Of a stretch of DNA of 64,000 nucleotides, positions 10,598-22,804 are shown piece after piece. The translations under genes were made by a program, and so were the position numbers. Source of the stretch: Trifolium pratense (taxonomy: Eukaryota; Streptophyta; Magnoliopsida; Fabales; Fabaceae); NCBI RefSeq assembly GCF_020283565.1, contig NC_060059.1:33406838-33470837 (forward strand), read 5' to 3'. How positions within the stretch are numbered: the stretch's first letter is position 1; each line of letters begins with the position of its first letter. Under the pieces are notes generated by a model. It ran no database searches. It saw only the letters and a program-made list of their open reading frames with translations, and was not told the DNA's origin.

Positions 10598-11900
10598 AAA
10601 CCATTTTAGTATAATCAAGATGATGTTATATATATATATATGTTTGCATGCAAAAGGAGCCATGAATTATTAATGTGTTATATATGTTTCATCAAGCTAA
10701 GTGTATGTATGAATAAGGCTCTATATGAACAAGTGTTACCAAAATGTATTATCTTAAATAAGGAGCCATTTATTGGCTCATAATTAATTTCAATTTCTAA
10801 AAGTATTATTTGTATGTTATTTTATACAGTATTATTTATAAAAAAAATTCGTGACACGATATGTTAAGAATTTATTATTTTTGGTAAATTAAGAATTTAC
10901 TATTGAGTTTGAGATTAGTTTATATGAACAAAATGTTAAATTTTTGTACACATGTATTAAATTATTACTGTATTCATTCAAAATCGAATTGAACAAAGTA
11001 TACTTTTATCTTTAGATTAGATAAATTTTTACCTTGAATTTAATCCAAACTACATCGGGAACACCACATACTAGAAACTAGTGACTTACATAAGATTGGG
11101 AGACATCTATTCTAAGAAGGGGATTAACGGCAAATGGATAATTATGACGTTACACATATAATTAAGTAATTGTTGTATCATTAATCAAACAAATTGGCCT
11201 TGTATGTGAATAAATATGTATTGTGAATTTTTACTTAAGTTAAACCCAATTAAAAATGATCTATTATGTTTTGGTTAAAGTGGGCTTATGAGTACATAAT
11301 AGGGTGTGAACTTTAATATGTAGAGACTAAAAGGTACTCCCACCGTCCCAAAAAGAATGACCCATTTTGAATATATGCACTATTCATATATATTGTTTTG
11401 ACCATATTTTTCTACTAATAAATAAAAATAAATATTAACATATAAGATGTTGTTAGATTCGTCTCGATGAGTATTTTCAAAATATCAATTTTTTATAATT
11501 TTTACTATTATACAATTAAAGATATTAGTCGCCAAAGTTATGCATTGACATGCGTGTTTCGGTCAACTGGGTCATTCTTTTTGGGACGGAGGGAGTAATT
11601 CTATTTTTGTGGTGGGTTGAAATAGGAATACCAATTGTCAAAAAAATTGAAATACCAATAGTTAATCCTAAGGAGGATATGGACCACATGTCACACAAAG
11701 TTTTTAGCGTCTTTTGTTGACATCTTGTTATCACAAAGATATATACAGATAGAATGACTAAAGAAGTTTCTCGTAGAGAGTGGTGTTGATCCAGAAAACC
11801 AAACCACAACATTATTCGATCATCATGAGTTTAAGTAATTAAGCTTCTGTTTATTAGTATATTGTTTCTTGATAATTAACATATGATTGAATTCGAGAGT
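10598..11900. other. Spacer 3' of copy C with a Stowaway MITE
   Basis: No gene is seen. A short TA run near 10630 lies in the copy C 3' region. The only defined feature is the MITE at 11337-11595. Confidence 0.5.
11337..11595. mobile_element. Stowaway-type MITE
   Basis: The left end CTCCCACCGTCCCAAAAAG and right end CTTTTTGGGACGGAGGGAG are inverted copies. TA is duplicated at 11335-11336 and 11596-11597. CTCCCTCCGTCCC ends with a TA target site are diagnostic of Tc1/mariner-derived Stowaway MITEs. The element is 259 bp, non-coding and well preserved at its ends. Confidence 0.9.
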
Positions 11901-13300
11901 TTTAATTAGGATTAACTATGGTTCTAACACAAACAAGACAACAACAAGCAACAATGACCATTTCAAGCCAAACAATTGAAACCCAGACGCAAGCAGCAAA
12001 CCAACAATCCCAAGCCCAGTATCAAACAAATTGAGAGGAGATATGAGCTGCAACAAGAGGTAGGTTCGCACCAAACTAAATCTTCGCATGTATTCGATAC
12101 CAGAGCACATACTAATTAACTGTTATCCAAAAATACGTACTAGACTTCGAAAGCTACTGAGATCTTCGAACTATTTATGTTATTCGAATAAATATAAGCT
12201 TCGAGCGATATAGCACAAGCTTCGAGTCATATATCAAAGCCAAATTCGAGAAGATTGGACAAGCGCGCCAAAGAGAGGTGTTCCCACCAAAATTCAGTGT
12301 TCAAATTCAAATTCAAGTCTAAGCGGGAACGATTTCGCGACGTGGCCTCAACGTGGAGAAATGGAGTTTGTGGAAGATCACAAAGCCCGACCACTAAGGA
12401 ACATTTACCGAAGATATTTCTCAAGCTCTATGAATAGAGAAATCTTAGACTGTTCTAGGGAGTTTATTTCCAAACGAGAAATACACTGCCTAAAACAGAA
12501 ATACATATGCACGCTTACACACACAAAAAACAGCACAAAGATACACTTCTTAACACAGGCTGTAGAATATCGATTGATGTATGAACTCAATTTATAATTC
12601 CAACACATTTACCTTTTACTTGTAATTTAGCTTGTAGATTCAAGTTCGTGAGCGCACGATTTTCAATATGCAATCCAAACCATTCGTAAACCTGTTAGCT
12701 AAGAACCCACAAAGGATCTAATCCAAGTCATAGATTGTCCTTTGGATTCATTGTGTATGAAAGGAATTCGATTGAAAGAAAAAAGTCCACCTTATGTGCC
12801 CTATAAATTCCCCGGCAATAATTAGTAACAGAAGAAAAAAAAATACATGTCGCTGCATGTCAGACAAATAAATCTAAAACAAACAATACAATTAAAATAT
12901 CATAGTTTTAAATTGAAAAATCAATTTTAAATATTAGATAAATTACACACAAATAATTTTTTTTCTCATTATAATGAAATAAGCATTTAGAGTCATGTAT
13001 TTCAACCACAATTTGCAAACAACACTATCATCTACTACATGCACGAATCACCACTTCATCTTGCCAAAAATACATATTTTTCTCATTCTTCATTTATTGA
13101 ATATGACTCATTGAGTCATACATGTCATGTTAGAATGAAATTATATATATTAGAAATAAAAAGTGATCATCAATTTTAACTATATTATATTTACGTATTA
13201 TATATCTACCCTCGTTATTCCATAATAATTGTCACATTTACAAATTTTTTTTACACTTAGTTTTCAATATAGATAACATTAATTGCTAATTGTACATTAT
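11901..13300. other. Probable retroelement-derived spacer
   Basis: A short Gln-rich reading frame starts at 11918 (MVLTQTRQQQ) and stops after about 40 codons. The segment 12130-12360 is rich in CTTCGA/TTCGAA motifs. It lies just upstream of the Athila-type fragment and may be part of the same old insertion, but no LTR pair was matched. No host gene is seen. Confidence 0.35.
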
Positions 13301-13325
13301 CATTCCCAAATTATTGTTCTCCAAT

Positions 13326-14265
13326 ATGTATTTATGAGAAGTAGAGTGGTACCATCGGTAATAAGTAAAAAGAGTGAGAAAAGAAAAGAGTCTGAAGTAT
13401 AGAAAAAGAGTGAAACTGAGGGAGAAGTAGAAAATGAGTGGTTGATTGTAAATGATGGAGAAGTAGAAAAAGAGGGTGGAGTCGAAAAAAATGAGAGACT
13501 AGAGGAAGAAAAAAGTGAGAATGGGAATAAGGAAAACACTGGGAGAAGTCGAAAAGATAGAAAAATTAATTGATGCAGATTCGATGCTTAGAAAAACCAA
13601 AGCCCAACTTCTCAAGGAACATGGGAAAGAGCAGGTAATTCCTTCTTATGTGAAGCTTCCATATCCTCACCTTAAGAAAAAGAAAGAAAAAGAAGAAGGG
13701 CAATTCAAAAGGTTTGTAGAGGTGTTCGAAAATTTGCAAATTAATGTTCCCTTCAGTGAAGCTTTGGAGCAGATGCCGATATATGCCAAGTTTATGAAAG
13801 ATCTCTTGTCCGGTAAGAGAAAGCTTAGGGATGACGAGAATGTTGTCTTGTATGAGGAGTGTAGTGCAATTTTGCAAAGCAAGCTGCCCCCGAAATTGAA
13901 AGACTCTGGGAGTTTCACTATTCCATGTTCAATTGGTAAGGTTAAAGTTGAAAGAGCTCTTTGTGATTTTGGAGCTAGTATTAATTTGATGCCGCTATCC
14001 ATGGTAACGAAGCTTGATTGTGGAGAACCTAAGCCAACAAAAATGACTCAGACATTGGCTGATCGCTCTATCACGTATCCCTACGGAGTTCTTGAAGACG
14101 TGTTGGTAAAAGTTAATGATTTATTTTTTCAGCCGATTTTGTTATACTTGATATGGAATGCTACATATAAATATATGAGTTTTAACCTAGAAAAGGGACT
14201 ATTCACGCAGGATTCAGACTTTTGGAGAATAGGAGTACGGCTGTGACGAATTCCTCCATAGGGAG
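13326..14265 (+). pseudogene. Athila/Tat-like Ty3-gypsy gag-protease remnant
   Basis: The segment 13515-14246 reads as one frame and contains PYPHLKKKKEKEEGQFKRF, then LEQMPIYAKFMKDLLSGKRK and SKLPPKLKDSGSFTIPCSIG. It then has the retroviral-type protease motif CDFGASINLMPLSM, where the family normally has DLGAS, and LADRSITYPYGVLEDVLVKV. This is the conserved gag-to-protease segment of plant Athila-type elements. After about 14130 the frame slips: the expected ADFVILDME is present one base off and ends in a stop. No reverse transcriptase, RNase H or integrase follows. The purine-rich stretch 13340-13514 is probably the charged linker before this domain. It is a truncated, dead element. Confidence 0.85.
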
Positions 14266-15060
14266 TATTATTTCAAGGTGCTCTCACATGTACTATTATT
14301 TAATTGTTATGTCAAGTATTATTATGAGTAACTAATCTCATTAGATTAGGGATTTTAGATGATTCTCTGTAGAACTATTTGAACCATGTAACTACGTGTT
14401 CTTATTTATGCAATCAAAACTAATAGTTATTCAGTTAATTTCGTGTTTAATGCTTTTCTTTATTTGGCCAACATCGAATTGATTTCAAGAAATAATTCAC
14501 TACTGACCCTAGGTTTTATTACTATAACTAAATTAATTGTTTGTCAATCGTAATCGCTTTAGGTATAAAGGATTAGTTGATATGATTAATAATTTAACGT
14601 TCAATAACGTTTTTGATAATATTAGTTTCGCCTAAGGAATTATGGTACTTTATTAGATAAAAGGGATCATGAGCCAAGGAATTGGACTTAATCTATTTTG
14701 TTAAATTATCGTAACTATTAGAGTTTGGTTGTTGAGAATTAGAACCTAGAGTACCAAATAGGAATACAGAGAGGATTCAAAACAATCCCTAATTGTTTCT
14801 CTCCATTAAAAAGTCTTCGTCAATTTATTGCAATCTTTAGTTTATTGTCTCATAATCATATATATGCCAAGCATACCCCCCTTATATTTACATCCTAAAT
14901 ACGATTCAATTGTTTTGTCGAGATTGAAACAATCTCTGCGGATACGAACTTTATAAATTTTATTACTTAACGATAAGTTAGTACACTTGCTAATTTTGTC
15001 ATAAAAAACGAAGCAAAAAGATAACGAAAAAAGCGAATCGAGAAAACATGTTGAAAAATT
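14266..15060. other. Spacer after the Athila fragment, no gene seen
   Basis: AT-rich non-coding sequence. Near 14930 the phrase AATCTCTGCGGATACGAAC resembles the CCTGTGGATACGA phrase near 49160, a type of sequence often found near retroelement ends. This hints at retroelement untranslated sequence, but no LTR pair could be matched by eye. Confidence 0.3.
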
Positions 15061-15163
15061 CATTAATAATCGATTAATTTCATAGAGAAACAAAACCCTA
15101 AAGAAAATCGAAACATGAAAACGAAGCAAAAAGAGAACGGAAAAGTGAATCGAGAAAACCTGA
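14998..15163. repeat. Direct repeat of about 50 bp, spaced 115 bp apart
   Basis: Bases 14998-15049 and 15113-15163 are near-identical, both containing AACGAAGCAAAAAGA, a variant of AACGGAAAAGTGAATCG, and GAATCGAGAAAAC. The second copy adjoins the small reading frame on the minus strand. Confidence 0.65.
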
Positions 15164-15276
15164 AGGAGAAGAAGGAGCAAGGGAGCGATGTAAGCAGAAG
15201 TTGTCAGAGGAGAAGACTGTGACGAAGGAGTAGTCGGAGGAGAAGACTGTGACGGAGGAGTAGTAGGAGAAGCCAT
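15163..15276 (-). CDS. Doubtful small Ser/Pro/Thr-rich reading frame
   Basis: The minus strand from 15276 reads MASPTTPPSQSSPP, TTPSSQSSPLTT, and a Leu-rich run before a possible GT donor at about 15162. The SPP/TTP repeats come from tandem copies of a CCTCCGACTACTCC-like unit. No homologue is recognised and no downstream exon is convincing. It may be the first exon of an unknown gene or chance translation of repeat DNA. Confidence 0.2.
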
Positions 15277-15299
15277 GTGATCTCTTTCTCTTGTTGTTG

Positions 15300-16458
15300 T
15301 CCGTTGCAGTTATTCACTGTTCTCTTTGAAAATTTCTTCCTGGTTTTTTTCTTTCCCTTTATAAGGAAATTTATACGGAACACTGAATTCAATAAAGGTG
15401 AAGCTTCGATATTCCAAAAATAACGAAGTATGTGTCCGATGTATCCGAAACCGATATGCGTTTGATATTCGTATCAGAGAAGTATCAGACAATTAATATT
15501 ATTTTTTTATAAAAAATTATGGATACGTGTATAGGAAAAGTATCGAAAAATTAATGTTCTTTGATAATGAAAACAAAGGAGAGGAGATTGATACAATTCG
15601 TGTTTTCTTTTAAGTGGTGAATGTTAGAGTATGTTGTTCTTTATTATAATTATCAATTTAAATTATATTTATTTATTCTTCATTTATAAGTTTAATGTCC
15701 ATGTACAAGTCATAGACAATACTGGATCAACCATTTTTTTTTGTTGCAAGTTTTGGGTAGAAGTGTTCAGGATCTCCTTGCTAATATGAATTAGGTTAAA
15801 TGAAACTGGAAATGTAGTTTATAAAAAAGTTTTTCATAATGTTTAGTTAATTTATAAACTAATTATCTATATTTATCTTTGTATTGAATATTATCATTTT
15901 TTATCATCACTATATTTTGAGTTCTTATTTTATTTTTATTTTGAAATTATTATTATTTTTTAATATCATATATGACTGTCTACAAAACACGTGTGATAGC
16001 ACGAGTCGGTGTCTAGTTTTTGTTGAAAAAGTATTAGTATTACTTTTTTTTGCAAGTATTCGTATTGCTTATCACTTGAATTATATAAGAGTTTGTCTAA
16101 CATATGCAATATTTTATATGTTAAAACAACTAAAAATATTATCATAAGGTTCTTTTGGTTTAAATACTATTTATATGATACGGGGTGTTAATCATGAAAT
16201 GGCAAAGGGTCTTTTAGAAAGAGATTTAATTTTATCACTCTACTAATTCTGAGGTGTGTCTTACGAACTTATCATTCTACCCTTATGTGTGACTTAAGTC
16301 ACGGAATACTGTCCAAGACTTGGGTAACAAATGTGTTAAATTTTAAGATTTTTTCAAGGACTAAAGATTAACATCCTACCACCAAATTTTGCAATTTATA
16401 CTTTATCTTATAAATAAACATTTTTATGTAAAATGTATAAGAGTTTAATAGAGCTTTA

Positions 16459-16495
<37 letters not shown>

Positions 16496-16750
16496 ATTAT
16501 ATAATACAAATAAAATAAATTATCAATATATATTATGTGGGTATGGGGTGGGGTGGGTACTAAAGTACCCGTAGCCGCACACATACCCACTCATTTATAT
16601 GAATAATTATCATATTCGTGCTCGTACCCAAAATGCAAGTTCTCTTGTGATTTTTTTTGCAGGTACCGAGTTGGATGTATCAAATTGCCATCTCTATTTA
16701 GTCCCATGTTTTCTCTTTAGCCCCCATGGTTCTTTTCCCCTAGAATTTAC
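15300..16750. other. Spacer with simple repeat, no gene seen
   Basis: AT-rich sequence with scattered GTATCCGA/GTATCGAAA motifs at 15420-15560. It includes the trinucleotide array at 16453-16488. No coding region is supported. Confidence 0.45.
16453..16488. repeat. (ATT)n microsatellite
   Basis: About a dozen uninterrupted ATT units. It is a simple sequence repeat likely to vary in length between accessions. Confidence 0.9.
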
Positions 16751-16765
16751 TTTTTTGCTCTTCAA

Positions 16766-16890
16766 TAAAAACTTCGGTTGTTACGAACTGAATTTTTTTT
16801 GCCTTGAAAAAAAAAATTTGGTTTCTGTTAACCGAATTTTTTCTGAATTTAAACTAGAAAAAACTTCGATTTCTGCAAATCGAAGTTTTT
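16766..16890. repeat. Three tandem foldbacks upstream of the reductase gene
   Basis: Three successive palindromes share the core ACTTCGGTT/AACCGAAGT: about 16766-16797 (imperfect), 16810-16842 (one mismatch near the centre) and 16859-16890 (14-bp perfect stem with a 4-base loop). They end about 30 bases before the TATA box of the downstream gene. Confidence 0.7.
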
Positions 16891-16917
16891 AACAAAAACA
16901 AAATTAGAATATTTGGG

Positions 16918-16927
16918 GTATAAAAAT
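16918..16927 (+). promoter_or_regulatory. TATA box of the AGPR gene
   Basis: GGGGTATAAAAAT lies about 150 bases upstream of the ATG at 17071. The match to TATAAAA is good and the distance allows a leader of about 115 bases. Confidence 0.55.
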
Positions 16928-17070
16928 TACATGTGAGGCCTAGAGATAAAAGATCATTTAGTCCTGAACTGATCCAAGACCGACCAACAACAGTCGAATC
17001 TTTGGTTTGTCTCTGTCGACTGTCTCTCTCGTCTCGTTTCTGTGCAAAATTTAGCCGCCGGAGATACAAA

Positions 17071-20000
17071 ATGAGCGCAACTGCTTTCAGTTCCATTTGT
17101 TTTAACAGAGCTCACTCTTCCAACAAGGTATTCATCTTTTTCTTCATTTCTTCATTATGATTCTATCCAAGTTCTTATCTTTTCATCACTAATAATAAAA
17201 TGCTCAATTTTGTGTTTGATTGTATTCAGGACTTGACAAAGCAACAGAATGTGAAGTCGCATGTTAAGTGTTCGATCAAAAGTGGGATAACAACTTCTTC
17301 ACAAAACAATGTTCGTGTTGGTGTTCTTGGAGCAAGTGGCTACACTGGTTCTGAGGTAAGCTACATATTCTATAGATCACACACTTAGGGACTCATCTGC
17401 AACTTGTTAATTGAGGACACTGGATACGACACTGACACATAGACATCGGTGACAGTATAAGAAAATAGAAGTGATTGCATGTGTCAGTACTACATAGTCT
17501 CCTAATTTTATTTTTTATTTGCTAATTATTGGATATTTGAAATTTGTCAAATAGAGTAAACCACCAAATTTGTCCCTAACATTTTAGGGCACTCAAATAA
17601 GTCTTTGAAATTATGAGTATTTCAAAAAGGTTCCCGACTCAAATAAGTTTTTTCAATAAATTTATTGCAGTTTCAAAAAAAAAAAAAAAAAGGTTCCCGA
17701 CTCTGTCAAATTTTACTCATTAGTTCTTCTAAAAGTCTTCTAGGGACTAAATTGATAGTAATTTGTTAAAATATAAGGACTTAACCGATAGTAAGTGGTT
17801 AAATACAGGGAGCTACTGGGTAGTGATGTTAGTTTGGGATCTTGGAGTGTGCTCCTCTCAAGGTTCCCCCTGGTGCCAATTTTGGGGGGGCTAGTCCATA
17901 CAGAGCCAAAAAAACTCTAGCTTTAAATGGGGCCCCCGCAAGTGGCCGGTGGGACTGGTCCCCTCGGATTTGTTGGTCCTTAGGCCGCTGGATACCGAGG
18001 ACCTACTTGATAGTTCAATAGAGACAAGGGCTAATTTGGTGGTTTACTCATTTACAATAATGACTTTCAACAACTAAATGGAAGCTAAGATCATACAATG
18101 AAAGAAATTTCTCTCATGAGTTTTGTGAAAAAAAACAAATGTGCAATTGGATTGGAGATGAACAGTTAAATGCTTGGTTCCTCACATACATTGAGAGAGA
18201 TATTTTTGATAATATTGAACTTGAAAATGAAAGCCCCTACATCACTTTGGAAATATTTTGCAAAAGGGTGTGGTTATTTTATAGGACAAACCTCACATGT
18301 TGTGTCTTCCCATTCTAACTCGTCTACCAAATGCTACTTTAAGATGAATCTGGATTAGCATGTGGAAAGATTAGGTAATTGGGAATATGGAAAAAAGTGC
18401 AAGTAAAAATGTTTTTCTAGTTAAGTTGTGGCTTAGAGTGATTCTTCTGGTATAATTTATATTTATCTGTTACGCTTTTGTTATAGAACTCAAGTGTAAA
18501 CTGGAACGTGCCTTTATAGCATAATCAAGCTGTCAACTCATTGCTTTTGTTTTAAAATCAGTTTACATCTGGCGTAACTTTGTTAACATATTGTGACTAT
18601 TTTTCTTAGATTATTCGGCTTTTGGCAAACCATCCACACTTTGGGGTTGCACTGATGACTGCTGATAGGAAAGCTGGACAGGCAATCTCATCTGTATTCC
18701 CTCATTTGGGCACACAAGTATGATTGGTTTAATATACGATGACATGTATTTAACAGATATATTTGTTTTTAGTTTCTAGCTATATTTATTGGTAGTATGG
18801 TATGCTATCTGTTCGGTTTCTTCTGATTGAAATTTGTTTACCTTTTACATAATATGTTCATGGAGATTGGTGATAATTTCAAAGTTTCAATAATCATTTC
18901 CGTGTGCAATCGTTATGTCGTGATTATGATGATATGTTGATGCTTTGTTGCATAGATTACAAATTTTGACTTCATTGCAGGATTTGCCAGATTTGATTGC
19001 AATAAAGGATGCAGATTTTTCTGATGTGGATGCTGTATTTTGTTGTTTACCACATGGAACTACGCAGGTTCATTCTTATATCTTTTGAGTTTTGTAATTC
19101 CATGATTTGAGCAAAAGAACACATGTATATGTTTATCTTTCTCAGAAGAAAAGATATATGTAGCAAGAGAAAGAGTGTAATGATATGCTTAAAACTATTC
19201 CTTAATTTACGTTATTTTTCCCAGGAAATAATTAAAGGCCTTCCGAAGCATTTGAAGATTGTTGATCTTTCTGCTGTATGTTTCGAATAACTGTCGTCTC
19301 TTTGTTTTTATTTTAAGATTATTTTCATTATAGATTAAAGGAAACTTTGCTTCATATCAGAATTGTAAAATTCCATTTTGTAGGATTTTCGTTTAAGAGA
19401 TGTTTCTGAGTATGAAGAGTGGTATGGTCAGCCACACAGGGCACCAGATTTGCAGGTGGGACTTGTCCTCTTCAACTACAACAGGGTCTCATTTATCTAG
19501 GTCAATTTTTTGTTTTTTTCATCAGCAGAGCACATTGTCACCAGGATTTTAATTTGTTTTTTTGGCCCGGTTTTGGTAAACAACTTAATTGAGCATTTAT
19601 AGCATATTCTCTTATATATAAGTGCTTATGTATCAGCTATTTCTATAACAAGAGATAATATAAAGACAAACTGTTTTCATATAAACCATAAGCTGTCATA
19701 GAGACTTTATGGAAATAAGCTGAAAACAGCTTATGAACATGTCATAAATTGTTTCCATTAACTCTCCAAAACAGTCGCACAAGCTCTTATGTCAGTAGAT
19801 AAGCTCAAATAAGTCAATCCAAACAGACTCTTAATTCATTGAACCTTATTTTGTAAACCAATAAAACTCTTTTAAGTTCTAAGGTATATGTTTGATGAAA
19901 TAAGATGCCATCACTTCATGAATTTGTAATGAACTGTGAAACTAAAGTCAAATGGAATTTCGTTTAAACCAAACAACTGCTTTTACCGTTTTATTCTTCA

Positions 20001-21453
20001 TGCTGAGTTAATGTAGTTATTATCCAGAAAGAAGCTATATACGGATTAACAGAGGTTTTACGGGAGGAAATAAAGAGCGCGCGCCTAGTTGCTAATCCTG
20101 GTTGTTATCCAACTTCCATTCAACTTCCTCTTGTTCCACTGATAAAGGTTAGCATACTTGCTTTGCTTTATAAACTACACATTTAGAATAAGTGAAATTT
20201 CATTTCTTTGATGTTTTTTGGTGTCTGATTTTATGATGCTTTAAGTGTTTTAGATCCCCCTTTATTTTAAGTTTATGCTGTCTGAGTTTTCTTGGTTTTG
20301 CAGGCCAATCTTATTCAGACTAGTAATATTATTGTTGATGCAAAATCTGGTGTTAGTGGAGCAGGTTAGAATTTGGATGCACATCTTTTTGTATTTTATC
20401 ACCAGTATATCACAACATTCTCAGAACAAGCATATAATTTCACTGTTGTTCTATTACTTGGTTCTCATTCCAGGTCGAAGTGCGAAAGAAAATTTATTGT
20501 TCACTGAAGTGACTGAGGGTATGAATTCTTATGGTGTTACTCGGCATCGCCATGGTAAGTTTAGTTTGCTTTGTATAATTGGATTTATGCCTTTCAAGTA
20601 TTGTTGACTCGCGCCTAACTGAGTGGATATGATTTTTCTAAAGTGATTTTGTGATGCATCTCTTTCCCAAGAGATTTTTGAGGAACAGTTTTTGTGTTTA
20701 GATGTTATATAATGTTAGTGATTCTCAAATAGATAAACTTATCCTATTGTGGATTACAGCTCCAGAAATTGAACAGGGACTCGCCGATGCTGCAGGTTCA
20801 AAAGTAACCATTAGTTTTACCCCACACCTGATTCCAATGGTAAGAGTAGCACTAGAAGTTCTATCAGTTGTCTTCTTTTATTGCTTGTCAGGTTAACTGA
20901 CAAATATTTCTACTCCCCTTTTCAGAGCCGTGGTATGCAATCAACTATTTATGTGGAAATGGCTCCAGGAGTAACAATTGAAGACTTGTACCATCAACTG
21001 CAACAATCATATGAGGTTTATCCTTTTATTTCAGTAATTTCACTACATTTTACTTCAATTTGATGAAGATTTTCACTGTTTCTCCCTTTCTTACTTTTTC
21101 TGTCATTTGTTTTTGGTTGTTTCAGAATGAACAATTTGTTGTACTATTGGAAAACGGAGTCATTCCTCGAACTCATAGTGTTAAAGGATCAAATTACTGT
21201 TTAATCAATGTTTTCCCTGACCGAATTCCTGGAAGAGCAATCATTATATCTGTGGTATGTTATTGGTGAAAGATTTAAGTCACTCAATTATAAATGTGAT
21301 ATTTTTATTGCATCGTCTCTTAAGTATGTTGATATGTTTTTGCAGATTGATAACTTAGTGAAGGGAGCTTCAGGTCAAGCCTTACAAAATCTTAACCTAA
21401 TAATGGGATTTCCAGAAAATTTGGGGCTTCATTACCTGCCTCTTTTTCCTTAA
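17071..21453 (+). CDS. AGPR: N-acetyl-gamma-glutamyl-phosphate reductase, plastid
   Basis: Thirteen exons: 17071-17127, 17230-17355, 18610-18717, 18981-19067, 19225-19275, 19384-19455, 20028-20147, 20304-20364, 20474-20554, 20760-20839, 20926-21015, 21126-21254 and 21346-21453. They join without a frame break into 389 aa. The enzyme catalyses the third step of arginine/ornithine synthesis, reducing N-acetylglutamyl phosphate to the semialdehyde with NADPH. The first 45 or so residues are Ser-rich and basic, as in a chloroplast transit peptide. The NADP-binding motif [12 protein letters not shown] is at 50-61. The catalytic Cys is in [10 protein letters not shown] (Cys193). The C-terminal half has SGVSGAGRSAK, TPHLIPM and [11 protein letters not shown]. 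Domain order and length fit ArgC family enzymes with a transit peptide. Intron 2 (1.25 kb) carries a MITE with a SINE nested inside, and intron 6 carries a hAT-like MITE. Confidence 0.96.
17552..18054. mobile_element. Foldback MITE interrupted by a SINE, intron 2 of AGPR
   Basis: The left end GAGTAAACCACCAAATTTGT and the right end CTAATTTGGTGGTTTACTC are inverted copies. The left arm continues with CCCTAAC and TTAGGGCACTCAAATAAGTC, and the arms contain GGGACTAAATTGATAG phrases. The SINE at about 17815-18005 sits inside, so the MITE inserted first. With the SINE removed the element would be about 310 bp. Confidence 0.7.
17815..18005 (+). repeat. SINE, family 2, nested in a MITE
   Basis: The ordered blocks are TTAGTTTGGGATCTTGGAG, TGCTCCTCTCAAGGTTCCCC, CTGGTGCCAATTTTGG, GTCCATACAGAGCC, GCAAGTGGCCGGTGGGACTG and GGATACCGAGG. 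They match the copy at 29538-29758. It has lost part of the B-box region. Confidence 0.75.
19563..19832. mobile_element. hAT-like MITE in intron 6 of AGPR
   Basis: The left end GGCCCGGTTTTGGTAAACA is followed by GTGCTTATGTATCAGCTAT. On the right is CAAATAAGTCAATCCAAACAG. This is the same build as the element at 23377 (GGGCCTGTTTGGATAAACAG and CTAAACAGGCCC). GGCCTGTTTGG ends with internal AAGCTTAT/ATAAGCTT phrases form a recurrent family in this window. Confidence 0.65.
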
Positions 21454-22800
21454 GAGTTAGAGTAGTCAATCTTATGCAACAAGAGTGAGTTAGAGATGCT
21501 TTCTATTTTGTAGCCTATTTTTCACTGACAACCGTTCTCCTGTGTAAACTTATAAACGGTTATTTTCACCTTTTGATTCTATTGACTTATGTGGCCAAAA
21601 GTGGTGCAGAGTCAATGTCTCGGCTAGGGCTCCAACATTATTGTCATGGATCCTTCATAATGGATGGTCTAGTTGAAACATTTTAAAATCATGAATTTTT
21701 GTTAACAAGGTTGCTGCCATGTATATTGTGATCTTGGACTTTCGGGAACTCATGCACCAGTTTGATGATTTTCAAGTTAGTTTTATTAGGAGACAGTTGA
21801 ACCATGAGGCTCGTAACCTTGTTGTTGTATAGGAGATAAAAGATTAGGTTCTAGAATCTGGTTGGGGAATGCCCTTCTTTTTTCTGCTCCATCTTACTGT
21901 AATGTTCCGGTTTTAGTTCAATCATATGCATGTGTGCTCAAAAGGTTTACCTTTGCTAATGTTGTACTTTTGTCCAGACCATTGCTAAGGTTTACCTTTT
22001 TGAGATGGGACTTCAAGCTGGTTGCATTGCAGTGCACTCTCCTTAAGTTTTCTATTGCTTTTGGTAAACCAAAGTTTAGGTGAGTTGGGTTTAGAGGTTT
22101 ATCGGGATCAGAGTAGGACTCAAGGTTCAAATAATGTTTATAGAGGTATTTATAGATCACATATACCTATGAGATCTTCACACTGACAACAAAAGTTGAA
22201 CTCACGTCTTTGCGAGATGACTCCTTATCTAAGTGATGCTATTGAAGTGTATTTCATTAGTTAAAGAGCAGTTATATTTTTATATTTTGTCCAATAAATA
22301 TTTTGTTTTTAGTCCCGCTATACAATATCATGTCTGCAACCTATAAACATTGAGAGCGAGAAAACCATATTTGCTACCAAAAATATCTGGATACCATTAT
22401 TTTGAAGGGAAAAAAAAAAGGAAATATAGGACTAAAAATGAAAAATAATATAATGTACATAGAGATCAAAATTTTGTTTAACCAGATTTTGATAAACATG
22501 ATTTAAAAAATAGTTATCAAGAAAAATGATAAACACATTTTGGAAAACCTACTCCAACAAATTTTGGAAAATCTTTTCTATTTCATAAATTTGGAAGTTT
22601 TTTTTATCACCAAAATAGTGATTTTGTACATTATAAAAAATAATTTAAAAAGTTTATCTAAACAAATACTACAAAGTAAAAGTAAAAAAAAAAAAAAAAA
22701 AACTACAAAGTAGTAAATTTTTTTGCACTTTTCACAAAGTAAATTTTTTTAAAAAACTCAGGTCATTAAAAACACAAACATGTTTATTTTTTTATTTTTG
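21454..22800. other. Spacer 3' of AGPR, no gene seen
   Basis: The first 300 bases are probably the AGPR 3' UTR. The remainder is AT-rich, with a poly(A) run near 22684. I see no supported coding region. Confidence 0.5.
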
Positions 22801-22804
22801 TTTT

